Shown here: piece after piece, positions 12,191-23,695 of the stretch | Numbering within the stretch: position 1 is the stretch's first letter | Layout: each line of letters opens with the position of its first letter | Assembly (NCBI GenBank): GCA_024509875.1 | Contig: JAMPIV010004254.1 | Coordinates: 839,805 to 903,804 of the forward strand | DNA from: Oreohelix idahoensis | Lineage: Eukaryota; Mollusca; Gastropoda; Stylommatophora; Oreohelicidae | Reading direction: 5' to 3' | DNA: 64,000 nucleotides | Made by a program: the position numbers and the translations under genes | The notes under the pieces: model-generated | Told to the model about the DNA's origin: nothing | Database searches by the model: none | What the model saw: the letters and a program-made list of their open reading frames with translations, nothing else

Positions 12191-12299
12191 AAAAAAACAC
12201 TCAAAATATCAAAACACAGACTAAGCATCACTTGTCACTTAGCTCACTATGCATAAAATCTTCTTCCTTGTATACTTTCAGACGTCAACTTGAATAAGT

Positions 12300-12673
12300 G
12301 TGAAAAAAGCAGTGGTCATCCTGAGGTTGTCGGTATCTCCACAGAGTTTCCCAGTAAATGCGAGTACTGGTCATGGCCATATGTGCTTTCTCTGTTGCTC
12401 ATATGTTGAACACTTTTGTAGCAGATGTTTCAGTGCCACAGTTCCACTCATCTGTAGTTTATCTTTAACTTGTTGCAATTTGTTGTGGCCTGTGCAGAGT
12501 CTGAAGATGACCACTTGTTCACTTCTATTTAGCTGGTAATATGCATTATTCTTCTGGTGGCCTGTATGTTCTGCTTCCCACCTGTTTCTGTATCTGCGTG
12601 TGATTAAACTCTTAGTCTCTTCATAAGTTATGCTTGTGTTAGGCTGAGGTAGCTTTCCACCTACCTTCACCAA
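12300..12673 (-). pseudogene. C-terminal fragment of a Jockey/RNase H-type LINE ORF
   Basis: A 100-codon minus-strand stretch contains SLITRRYRNRWEAEHTGH, FRLCTGHNKLQQ and a final KHLLQKCSTYEQQRKHIWP. This order (W..EH..., LRTGHNRL, then EHLLQ.C..Y...R..IWP) is the hallmark of the tail that follows RNase H in many LINE proteins. The Cys-rich part between TGHN and HLLQKC seems shortened. Past the last open codon the frame continues briefly towards 12300 with typical tail residues. It has no RT or endonuclease nearby, so it is a short dead fragment. Confidence 0.75.
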
Positions 12674-12689
12674 CTAATCAGCTCTTCAT

Positions 12690-15600
12690 TCATTTCATTC
12701 ATAACCCTCCACTCCCAAAGGAGCATAGGTCTTCAACAAACACGTGCCAAGTCCTCCTGTCACGTGCCATCATCTCAAGTTCTTTCCACGTTCTCCTTAT
12801 CATTTTCACCTGTGTTTCCAGCTCTCTTCTCCGTGAGCTTCTTGGTCTATCTCTGCCTCTCTTGCCTTGGGGGTTCCAGAATAAGGACTGCCTTGTAATG
12901 CTATCAACAGGTTTCCTCAGTGTGTGTCCTATCCATCGCCATCGTCTTCTTCTCCTCATCTCTTGTTCCACTGGCACTTGTCTAGTTCTTGTCGTCAGTT
13001 CCACATTGGTAACCTTGTCATACCATTTTAATCCCTCTATTCTATGCAAGCTTTTTGGTTGTTGTCTTTGTTTGTTCTCCATGTCTCAGAGCCATACAAT
13101 AGGACTGACTTCACATTTGAGTTGAAGATTCTTATTTTCGTGTTGGATCCGATTTCTCTTGATCTCCATATATTTCCCAATGCTATGAAAGCTCCTCTTG
13201 CTTTTTGTATTCTTATTTTGATATCACTGTCTGTCCCTCCAACTTTGTCTATATTGCTGCCAAGATATGTGTATGATTCTACATCTTCTATTGGTGCTTC
13301 TTCAAGTTCAACCCTGTTATCATTACCTGCATTTATTCTCATTATTTTTGTCTTTTCCCTGTGTATTTTCAGACCCAATTGCTGTGACCTCTCATCGAGT
13401 GTTTTCAATTTGTCCTGCATCTGATTACAGTTATGGGACAGAAGAGCCAAGTCATCAGCAAAATCCAGATCATCCAACTGCTTAGTCAGAGTCCACTGGA
13501 TTCCATTTCTGTTGTGTGTTGTCGATGTTCTCATAACCTAGTATATTGCTAGTAAGAAAAGAAATGGAGACAACGGGCATCCCTGTCGCACTCCTGTTCT
13601 TATCCCAAACGGTTCTGTAAGCTGTCCTTCATGAAGAACTCTGCATGTCATGTCTTCATATGTTTTCTTTATTAAATTAATGATCTTCAGGGGAACTCCA
13701 TAATGCCTCATCAATTTCCAAAGTGATTCTCTGTCTACACTGTCAAATGCCTTTTCGTAGTCCACAAATCCGATGTATAGTGGTGAATTCCATTCCAGAC
13801 TTTGTTCAACTATTATTCTCAAAGTGGCTATCTGGTCTGTACAGGATCTGTTTTGTCGAAAGCCTGCTTGTTCATCTCTCAGTTTCTTGTCTATGGACTC
13901 TTTTAATCTCTCTGCTGGAATGCCATCAAGTCCAGATGCTTTTCCATCTCTTAGAAGCTTTATGGCTTTCTTTATTTCTTCCTTCGTGGTCTTTCACCGT
14001 TAATTTGTAGCTCTTCTTCTGCTGGCTGGATGTCCGGGGGAGAAGGGGGTTTGTGAAGCTGGTCTATTGAGAAGGTCCTCAAAATATTCTGTCCACCTCT
14101 TCATTTGCTCTTGTATATTGCTGAGCAGTTTTCCATTCTTGTCTTTTATGAGGCAACTTGTTTGCTTGTATTTCCCTGTTAGCTTCTTTGTGCTGTTATA
14201 CAGTTCTCTCATATTTCCTTTGGCTGCAGCATCTTCTGCCTCTCTTGCCAACTCCTCAATATACTTCCTCTTGTCTCTTTTGATACTTCTTTTTACTTCT
14301 TTGATTGCTTCTGTGTACACTTCTTGAGCCTTGGCTTTGGAACTTTGGTTTTGCTTGTGTTTAAATCTGCTTTCTTGTTTTTTCTGTCTTTTATCTTATT
14401 GATGGTTTCTGTTGTTATCAACGCTTTTTGTTGTCTTTTCCTTTTCCCCAGTATTTCTTCACATGTCTCATTCCATACTGTTTTGACCTGCTGCCAATAG
14501 TCTTCTGTATTCTCTACATCTTCCAGCTGTTGGAGCACTTGGAATTTGTTGGATACTGTGACCGCAAATTTGTCTCTTTTGTTTCTTGATTTCTTAGCTG
14601 TCCTACATTAAACTGTTGTCTATAATTTTGCATTGTTGCATATCTCTTGAGTTTTCATTTTTACTTTGGCTTATCAGGAGATGGTGTTCTGTTGCCGCAT
14701 CTGCTCCTCTCTATACCTTCACCTCCTTCAATGATGATCTAACCTTCTTGTTTATGCATATATGATCAATCTGATTTTCTGTTCTATGGTCTGGTGATAT
14801 CCCTGTTGCCTTGTGTATTCTCTTATGTGGAAACATGCTTCCTCCTATAGCCAGTTGATTTGAAGCCTAGAAGTTTGCGAGAATAGTTTCTCACATTTTC
14901 ATTCATTAAATTCCCCTTAGCCCTGTTTTTGCCATGACTTCTTCAAATCCAGGTGTTGACTGTAACTATCTTTGCATTCATGGTCACCCATCAAAATTGT
15001 GATGTCTCTTGTTTTACTTTATCATAATTTTGTAGTCTTAGTATAAAATGCTTCTTTCACCGACTCTTCTTTGTCATTAGTTGGTGCATATACATTGGAT
15101 GACATTTACAATTTATTTTCTTTTTAGCTGTTTTAAAAAGTAGCTGTTATTTATTCGAGGTCCAACGGCTTCCCATTCAATGAGTGCTTTCTGTGCTTCT
15201 TTAGATAACAAATGAGCTAACCCCTTCACTGTGGTGTGAATTTCGTCTCTTCATGTCCTGAGGACAGCACCAATTCACCTGTGATGAGTTTCTTCTTGTC
15301 TACCCCCTTCCACTTTGTTTCACACCACACAGTCACCATGAAACCTCGATTTTTATATTCCCTCATTTCTGCTGCTACTTGTGCCACTTTCCCTTGTTCG
15401 TTTAGGATGTCCCCGAACATTCCAGGTGCCAAATCTGGAAGTTCTCCTAGAAGAAATAAGGTTAGTCAGTACACTCACAGACTCCTTTCGGCGTTCTCTG
15501 TGTTGAAATTCATACGCCTCCTGCGAGTGGGGGGGGGGGGGGGGGACCTTCCCCTGTCCTGGATGGGCTGTGTTTTATTTCCTTAATTGAACTTGTCCAT

Positions 15601-15768
15601 GTTTGTTGAAGTTTTTTGTGGGTTAAAATTTTTTACAGGATGGGGTAACAAGCCCCATGCCAAAAACCTCCTTAGTCGCTTTACTTACGCCAAGCATTTT
15701 TGACATGACTGGAACAGTGATATATTTCCTTTTGTGCTCCCCTTTCGGGCCACCGGTAACACAGGGTG
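12690..15768 (-). pseudogene. LINE family C, near full-length but broken EN-RT retrotransposon
   Basis: This copy runs from a 5' end that matches the 5' UTR at 55352 onwards (bases near 15760) to a 3' end with TGAATGAA-type tail (near 12690). Open pieces on the minus strand, in order: 15226-15432 (start of endonuclease), 14293-14538 and 14000-14320 (linker), 13538-13822 (RT motifs A and B: FVDYEKAFDS, TGVRQGCPLSPFLF), 13037-13534 (motif C LDFADDLALLSH, thumb) and 12699-13082 (C-terminus, IGHTLRKPVDSI...). Frameshifts and stops separate them. A run of about 18 G near 15530 replaces a G-rich stretch of the reference copy. It retains Gln where the 55352 copy has a stop codon early in the endonuclease, so it shows the ancestral residue there. 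Confidence 0.88.
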
Positions 15769-16039
15769 ACAGTCTCTTTCATTGCATGCATTAAAATCTG
15801 ACATCATTTTCTTTCGATCAAATACTCAAAATGGCCAGACGTGCATAATATGCCCCAAACAGGGACTAAACGTTTTATGACATGTCATGTTGGTTGCATC
15901 AAAACAAAGTTTAAGTGTTTGCTTGAATGTCTCAAAAATTGGAACCATTGTGTTTTAACCTCTGTTCACTGCACAGTCCACAAATGTGATTGTACTATTA
16001 AGTAGAAGTAATTGGAACTTATGCATGCTTGTACAATTA
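15769..16039. other. Spacer, nothing recognised
   Basis: No ORF, repeat or RNA signature identified between the LINE and the minisatellite. Confidence 0.45.
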
Positions 16040-16284
16040 AATACAAATTAAATCAATCTATATGCACCATTACATAAAAAACAATATATAATGAAATGCA
16101 CCAAACAAATACAAAACATCCTAAATTTGCACCAGCAAACGCAATCAAGACATCTGAATGCAACATTAAAAATAAAACAAGAAATCTGAAGGCCCATCAA
16201 TAAATACAAAAAAGACATTGAAGGCATCAATTAATCAAACAAGACATCTGAGGTCACCACTAAATACAAACCAGACATCTGAAG
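16040..16284. repeat. 31-bp minisatellite, left block
   Basis: Degenerate copies of a unit of about 31 bp built from acaagacatctgaaggcatc and a T/A-rich half (aattaaatac). It stops at 16284 inside a unit and the same family resumes at 19151. Confidence 0.8.
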
Positions 16285-19150
16285 TGTACGTAGATTTTTA
16301 GATAGGGGAATTAAGACATAGATTGGTCCCCTTCTGAATAGAAATAGAACAGAAGATAGCTCAGTGGGATGATAATATTAGAAATAGATTTCACGAGTGA
16401 GACTGGTGGAAATTAATCGAGTCTGTTCTGAACGCGAGAAGCTTCTCTCAGGTCAGCCTATCTTCTACACAAACAGATCTAGATTTGTCCGACAGTCTAT
16501 ATTAGAATCCATCATATTAGTAATCATTATATATACCACTCTCATAATCACTCACACACATTAGTGACGACAGTTAGACGCACAGACGTGAAAAACTATA
16601 ACAATGGAATATAGATATTTTTGGATCAGAGCTGATCACACACTTGAATAAAGTTTATAGTACTAAATTTTATTAACATAAAGGAAAAATTGTCCACCAA
16701 CAAATAAGTTTGCTTATACAAGCATAATATAAATACACATAGGTTAATGATTTACTAAAAGAAAAATAGACCATAGGTTGTAATCCTTTCCTCCACTCTG
16801 TTTAGCCCAGATCCCGTTAGAAAGAAAAAGTTTATAGCCCCACAAAGAGTCAACAGATTTAAGAACCAGAGTTGATATATTTAATCTATCCTACGAGGAA
16901 AATCAGCATTTGCAAACAAAAATCTTGCCTTAAAAAAATATTTACTAAAGTGGGATGCCCGTTTGAATATAAAAAAAATTGAAAAAGATATCAACTTGTT
17001 CTGCTTTCTCTCTGTTCATTCAGCTGGGGGCCACCTGACATACTTTCTTACCTACAAACGTGATGTTTTTTTTTCAACCATTCAGGCGCAAGCTTTAGGG
17101 ACAAACACACAAACAGTGAATCTGTATTCTTTTGATTTAAAGCGAAATCCCCTGTCTCTGCATGATACACTGGTTTCATCAAATGTTCCAGGATGAGCAT
17201 ACACTTCAAACTAACTATATTTTTAAGGATTACTGTTAATGTCTCTTGAATCAGTTCAGGTAAGTAATTATAAATTAAACGGGCTCACAAGGTAAGAATA
17301 TCGGGGGTTTCCCAGTACTCTAGGAAAAGGGCAGGTTGAGTTTAAACTTCTTATCAACTTGGAAAATTCTTGGTCCACACCTACAATTAGTATAATAAAA
17401 AAACGTCGGATAAAATGTTACTGTTTGTAATTTCTCTCGCCTACAGGGGCATGAATGTACAATGAAAATTGTTGGGAAGAAAATTATATTCCTTGGCTCG
17501 CTGATAGGCCCCAGTTATTGCACTTTAGTATTAAAGTTCGTGAGAGGAATACTCTGTCTTTTTCAGGATGCAAACCCACAATGCCAGACAGGTTGTAAAA
17601 ACCTTGGAGAAAAACTTCACTTATTTAACATTACATTAAATGTTTTTTCTAGGTTATCCCATCGAACCTTGAAAAAAAAAAACGCTAGTAGGTTTTGGGT
17701 CTTGACCCAGATTAACTGTATAAGGGATAGAGATAAATACATAAATACTAAAACCCCTAATGTATACAAAAATCCTTAAGCGTTAAATTAGACATATTCT
17801 ACTTAAGGTTATTAACTTTAAGTTAGTTTGAGGGGACTATAAGCTGTAGCGCTTGGTCTCATCGTTTAAAACTCCCGTGAAATAAATTACTAGTCATTAA
17901 TTAAGAATCATATCAATCATGTTTTAGAAGTACATAAGTATCTAATCATTACTTCTAATGACTGATTCAGTGCATTTACTAGTTAGTTATAATACTTTTC
18001 TCGGCCCCACCCTCGCCCGCGTGTAGTAGCATGTGTTGTGTATTGGGTGGGTATTTATCAGCTGTCATGAGTTTAGCTAGATTTTTTAATTTTATTTTGT
18101 TATCCACTGTTGATAAACTCGTTTTAACTTAAAGAATTTATATCACTGACTGACTTAATGTAATTACTCTCCCACTCTGCACAGAATTTTAAATCTATGT
18201 ATTTTATTGAAATACGTTGCCGTATCAGTGCCACTTAATAGGCTTTGCAACACTCTATAGCGTACTTCGATTTGACTATATCTCAACCATTAGTGACCCA
18301 GAAGTTCAAAAACGATCTACCATCTCGCTCCAACCTAATATGATTGCTTCAATAACAGCAGTATCTCTAGGAAAACTCCGAAAGCTATGTTGGCAAATTG
18401 ACCAACTAAGATTTGAATCCGCTATCTATATTAACAGAGACCCTTAGGAATCGCAAGCTAGTGATGGGTTATATGTCTTTCTGGCTGTAACTGGATGAAT
18501 TATAGTTAGAATTCGGAGTATTTTATATCTCTCCGAAAAATCAGGGGTAAGGTTACGTCTATAAAAAACCCGACTCCCGACTCATTTGGCCAGTTGTTTT
18601 GCACCTTCGTCCAGATTTAACATATTTCCTTGCTCATTCTATGATTGAAACGAATTCTACACCACCCTTTCAGAAACCAGTCTTAACTCCTACGTATATT
18701 CTCTCGATCCTGATCAGACATCGGCAATAAAACTCACAGTGTGCGTTTTTAAACGTTCATGCTTCATTTGGGTCGTTCCCAGACGATCTATGTCTTTCAT
18801 CTCAAAATCTTTTCGCCGAGAGAATAATTACCTATAGGCGGACAGATCAGAGAAAAATAATAGACGATAGTCTTACTTACTTATCCCTGTCGAGAAACGA
18901 ATTAACACGATTCAGTCTCATCAAAGAACTTTGCTTAACAGCATAAAATGCGTTGCTAAATAAGAAAAAGAAAAGACAGAACCAAATGTACGAATGGTAC
19001 CGATTGGGGAGGTTTATCTTAACAAATCGAGCGTATGCGAAAAAAAAGAAAGAAAGGTAAAAGAGCGAAAGAAAGGTAAAAAGTAATATACAAGTGCAGA
19101 ATTAAAGAATAATATATCTGAAATTTATTATCATAATATCTCTGCCACAC
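16285..19150. mobile_element. Candidate solo LTR or unknown insertion within the minisatellite
   Basis: A 2866-bp non-repetitive, AT-rich block interrupts the 31-bp minisatellite in mid-unit. The flanking four bases gaag occur on both sides (16281-16284 and 19151-19154). The left end reads TGTACGTA, as does the 5' LTR of element A (22764); the right end reads GCCACAC, close to but not exactly the CA of an LTR. No gag, pol or transposase is visible in any frame; the ORFs of 77, 105 and 76 aa have no recognisable family. A large solo LTR fits the ends, the size (A, B and C have 2.0-2.9-kb LTRs) and the lack of coding sequence. A short target duplication can arise by chance, so this is tentative. 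Confidence 0.4.
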
Positions 19151-20060
19151 GAAGGCATCATTAAATACAAACATCACATCTGCACATACCATTAAAAACA
19201 AAAAAGACATCTGAAATCCCCATTAAATACAAAAAAGACATCTGAAGTCACCATTAAGTACAAACAAGACATCTGAAGGCATCAATAAATACAAACAAGA
19301 CATCTGAAGTCATCATTAAATACAAAAAAAGACATCTGAAGGCATCAATAAATACAAAAAAGACATATGAAGGCATCAATAAATACAAACAAGACATCTG
19401 AAGTCATCATTAAATACAAACAAGACATCTGAGGTTACCACTAAATACAAACCAGACATCTGAAGGCATCATTAAATACAAACATCTCATCTGCACATAC
19501 CATTAAAAACAAAAAAGGCATCTGAAACCCCATTAAATACAAAAAGGGCATGTTTAGGCGTCATTCAATAAAAGAATCTCATCTGCACATACCATTTAAC
19601 ACAAACAAGAGATCTACATTTACCATTAAACACAAACAAGATATCTAAATTTACCATTTAATACAAACAAGACATCTAAATTTACCATTAAACACAAACA
19701 AGACATCTATATTTACCATTAAACACAAACAAGACATCTAAATTTACCATTTAACACAAACAAGACATCTATATTTACCATTAAACACAAACAAGACATC
19801 TATATTTACCATGGAACACAAACAAGACATCTATATTTACCATGATATACAAGCAAGTCATCTAAATTTACCATGAAACCCAAACAAGACATCTTCATGT
19901 ACCATTTATAGAAAAATCGCCCCAGGAATTGAACATCTGGCAGCTGTAACATTAAATAGCAATGCATGGTCCTCTGTGAATGCCACCATTTAAATACAAA
20001 AAAAAAAAGGCACACATGAAGTCACCATTAAATATACAAACAAGACATCTCGTTAGACTT
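19151..20060. repeat. 31-bp minisatellite, right block
   Basis: About 29 copies. The left half of the block has acaagacatctgaaggcatc-type units; the right half shifts to acaagacatctatatttacc-type units, indicating two waves of expansion of related variants. Confidence 0.9.
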
Positions 20061-20085
20061 TGATTAGTGTTAATTTTACATACAA

Positions 20086-20300
20086 GGTACTTTTCATTTT
20101 CTCCTGTTGTTTCTGGGGGGGTCTCTGGAAGTTATGAAGGAACAGGGACACTTGGACCCTCATGTATGTCATCAAGGCGAGGCAGCTCCAGTGAGGGTTG
20201 TGCTGGCAGCTGGCAACCTCATCACGTAAAACAAATCACAGATGTAACGAGTCACATTCACGTGTTTCAGCTCCTCACTACGAACTATAAACATCGGAGT
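20086..20300 (+). other. GC-rich island, possible exon of unknown gene
   Basis: An isolated GC-richer patch between two satellites. The plus-strand frame at 20067-20309 encodes a Gly/Ser-rich peptide (…GSYEGTGTLGPSCMSSRR…). The upstream stretch is pyrimidine-rich (cattttctcctgttgtttct) but lacks a clear AG acceptor. No domain is recognised. It may be a real short exon, a regulatory island or chance. Confidence 0.2.
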
Positions 20301-20454
20301 AAAGTGTGACCTATAATGCCATGAATGACATGAATATTTACTTTATGATTAAAATTTAATTTTAAAGGGTCCCCGCTGACTGATTACTGAGCACATCCCC
20401 ACCAGAGGAAAAAGCAGTGGTCAATACTGTGTTATTACAAATCAATCAGAAAGA

Positions 20455-22125
20455 TTTGAGCCATTCTAGAGTGTAACTAGTCAATATAATATCACTGAGC
20501 CATTTTAGAGTAACTAGTATTTCACTGAGCCATTCTGCAGTAACTAGTCAATATAATTTCACTGAGCCATTCTGCAGTAACTAGTCAATATAATTTCACT
20601 GAGCCATTCTAGAGTAACTAATCAATATAATTTCACTGAGCCATTCTGCAGTAACTAGTCAATATAATTTCACTGAGCCATTCTGCAGTAACTAGTCAAT
20701 ATAATTTCACTGAGCCATTATGCAGTAACTAGTCAATATAATTTCACTGAGCCATTCTGCAGTAACTAGTCAATATAATTTCACTGAGCCATTCTGCAGT
20801 AACTAGTCAATATAATTTCACTGAGCCATTCTGCAGTAACTAGTCAATATAATTTCACTGAGCCATTCTAGAGTAACTAATCAATATAATTTCACTGAGC
20901 CATTCTGCAGTAACTAGTCAATATAATTTCACTGAGCCATTATGCAGTAACTAGTCAATATAATTTCACTGAGCCATTCTAGAGTAACTAATCAATATAA
21001 TTTCACTGAGCCATTCTGCAGTAACTAGTCAATATAATTTCACTGAGCCATTCTGCAGTAACTAGTCAATATAATTTCACTGAGCCATTATGCAGTAACT
21101 AATCAATATAATTTCACTGAGCCATTCTAGAGTAACTAATCAATATAATTTCACTGAGCCATTCTGCAGTAACTAGTCAATATAATTTCACTGAGCCATT
21201 CTGCAGTAACTAGTCAATATAATTTCACTGAGCCGTTCTAGAATAACTAGTCAATATAATTTCACTGAGCCATTCTGCAGTAACTATTCAATATAATTTC
21301 ACTGAGCCGTTCTGGAGTAACTATTCAATATAATTTCACTGAGCCATTCTGCAGTAACTATTCAATATAATTTCACTGAGCCATTCTGCAGCAACTAGTC
21401 AATATAATTTCACTGAGCCGTTCTGGAGTAACTTATCATTATAATTTCCCTGAGCCGTTCTGGAGTAACTTATCATTATAATTTCACTGAGCCGTTCTGG
21501 AGTAACTTATCATTATAATTTCACTGAGCCATTCTGGAGTAACTATTCAATTTAATTTCACTCAGCCGTTCAGGAGTAACTAGTCAAGATTTCACTGAGC
21601 AATTCTGGAGTAGCTTTTCAAGATTTCACTGAGCCGTTCTGGAGTAACTTATCATTATAATTTCACTGAACCATTCTGGAGTAACTTATCATTATAATTT
21701 CACTGAGCCGTTCTGGAGTAACTTATCATTATAATTTCACTGAGCCGTTCTGGAGTAACCAACGGGCTGATCACCCGTTTGCCAGTCACTTCGATTACGG
21801 AAACAGCAGCACATGGGTTGATTTGCCGTTGCCCTAAAGACGCCAATAGGCGTGATGGGAAACAATGGCAAAGAAAACCTATCTGCTGTTGCCCTAAGAC
21901 GCCACTAGGCGTAATGGCCACTGACTGCTTTGACGGTCGGTGGCTAAGGACGGAAGAAGAAGAAGAAAGTTCTGGAGTAATTTATCATTATAATTTCACT
22001 GAGCCGTTCTGGAGTAACTTATCATTATAATTTCACTGAGCCGTTCTGGAGTAACTTATCATTATAATTTCACTGAGCTGTTCTGGAGTAACTTATCATT
22101 ATAATTTCACTGAGCCGTTCTGGAG
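20455..22125. repeat. 37-bp satellite, ~40 copies
   Basis: Tandem units beginning tgagccattctgcagtaac and ending in a T/A-rich half with atttcac. The left two-thirds is homogeneous (ctgcagtaactagtcaata); the right third carries a variant (ccgttctggagtaacttat). A 210-bp insertion sits at 21759-21968. Units are directly contiguous, so it is not a CRISPR array. Confidence 0.95.
21759..21968 (+). mobile_element. SINE-like 210-bp retroposon sharing its 3' end with LINE family E
   Basis: The insertion is bounded by gttctggagtaa (21747-21758 and 21969-21980), a 12-bp target duplication inside a satellite unit. About 75 bp at its 3' end match the 3' end of LINE E (7540-7615 read on minus): the hairpin ACGCC-ACTA-GGCGT, then the block cactgactgctttgacggtc, then a GAAGAA tail. 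The hairpin segment also occurs in a second, diverged copy about 70 bp upstream within the same insertion. The first ~75 bp do not match the LINE E copy here, and I see no pol III boxes. It is either a SINE that borrows the LINE E tail or a truncated, rearranged LINE E copy. Confidence 0.7.
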
Positions 22126-22545
22126 TAATGCATAACAATTACATTTAGGTCATTTGTCACGACCGTTTCACAAGTTTAAAAAAATGTCTTTTCTAGCAAC
22201 TGTATAAAAGTGCCCTTGTGATAACTAACAAAAAACTCGTATTAAACATTTAACATGTAAAAAAAATAAGATAATTAAGTTATATAACAATTTATTAAAA
22301 CATTGCACATAAAAACTGATGTGCAGCATGCATAACAAAAAACTCTTTTTAAAAAATTGATTTGAAAATGGAAAAAAGTTAAATCGCAAATTAACGTGCC
22401 ACCTTAAAAAAACAAGCGAGTTATAAATGTCTTTAGTGAAGCTTTGGTCAAGTTAACATATGTTCCTAATATTATAAAATGTATTGTGGGACATCATTTG
22501 CTTTAAGAGGCCTCTGCAACTAAAATTTTGATTAAATCAAGGGGG
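22126..22545. other. AT-rich spacer with a G12 run
   Basis: No coding signal. A run of 12 G near 22541 leads into the LINE D fragment. Confidence 0.45.
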
Positions 22546-22549
22546 GGGG

Positions 22550-22763
22550 GGGAATATTCCTCCAACATAATTGCCTCTAAACTAAAAGTTATGGGAACTG
22601 TTTCTAACGAGACCTTTGATATCATCCTGGAATCATGGGAGATAAAAACTATAGAAAGTTGGAAAGTTTAAATTATTTAGGCAGTAAAAATGACTCAGGA
22701 TGTCAGTGACACAAGTTGGAGAGAATATTTCATTAATAGAATTGCTTTGGCACCCGTAGCGCC
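22550..22763 (+). pseudogene. LINE family D, left piece of a copy split by element A
   Basis: Matches 59165-59330 of the other LINE D copy: the blocks tttctaacgagacctttgat, atttaggcagtaaaa, atgactcaggatg and agaattgctttggca appear in the same order with small indels. It ends in gcgcc at 22759-22763, the target duplication of element A. The continuation is at 32215. Confidence 0.85.
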
Positions 22764-23050
22764 TGTACGTAAAATTAAACAGTGATACAACGTCTAAATA
22801 TCTCGTAATGATACAACGTAGGGATAACAAAATAAAAAAATGCGTAAGCTGCTGGAAATACACATGATCACGCCCGCGCCGTCCGCTCGTCATTTCAGGG
22901 TGTAGCTCTTGAAAGGGCATTATTACGGAACGACGATCAAAAGACAAAAAAAAATTGACTGAACGCATTCTTGAACTAGCTTGGACGGTCCTTAATGGAT
23001 CCTGCAAATTCGGGTGGGGGGCAAGGAGGAAAAAGTTCACATAACCATTT

Positions 23051-23096
<46 letters not shown>

Positions 23097-23652
23097 ACCC
23101 CCCACCCCCCCCCCCCCCCTCCCCCCCCACCCCCCCCCCACCCCCCTCCCCAACCCCCCCCCCCCCCTCCCACACCAACCCCACCCCACCCCCCCCCCCC
23201 TCCCACCCCCCCACCCCCCCCCCCCCCCCATGTTGTCGCATTACAAAGTGCTAGTTTGCAAACATGAAGGGCCTAAATACGCGGTCGATCTCACTGGGAT
23301 TTAGGAGGGTAGTAATCTTGATAAAGATTAAAGATACGAACAGTACTTCCGGTAGATGGAATTTGTTGTGATAAGCAACTACCAGTAAGTAACATCTTGA
23401 AGTGTGATGAATTTACCGTGATACAACGTTAAAATATCTCCAATTATAAAGATAACATGTAGGGATAAAAATAATGCGTAAGATACTAGGAGACATGGCT
23501 GCACTATGCCAGCATTTCCTACAGCCATTGAAACTCTTACCCCCCCCCACCATGCAGACGAAAACGGTACCTTGTAGGACGGGAGGGAAACGGAGATAAA
23601 AATCATTATGACCGTCCTGAACACGTGTTTTGAATCCCCTCCCCCCAAAAAG

Positions 23653-23695
<43 letters not shown>

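Noticed and set aside
16963..18447. ORFs of 77, 105 and 76 aa in the candidate solo LTR, and a possible mitochondrial or bacterial insertion
   Set aside because: No recognisable domain, codon structure or mitochondrial gene; AT-rich composition explains them.
22633..23304. Glycine-rich and proline-rich ORFs
   Set aside because: They are translations of the poly(C)/poly(G) tracts in the LTR of element A.
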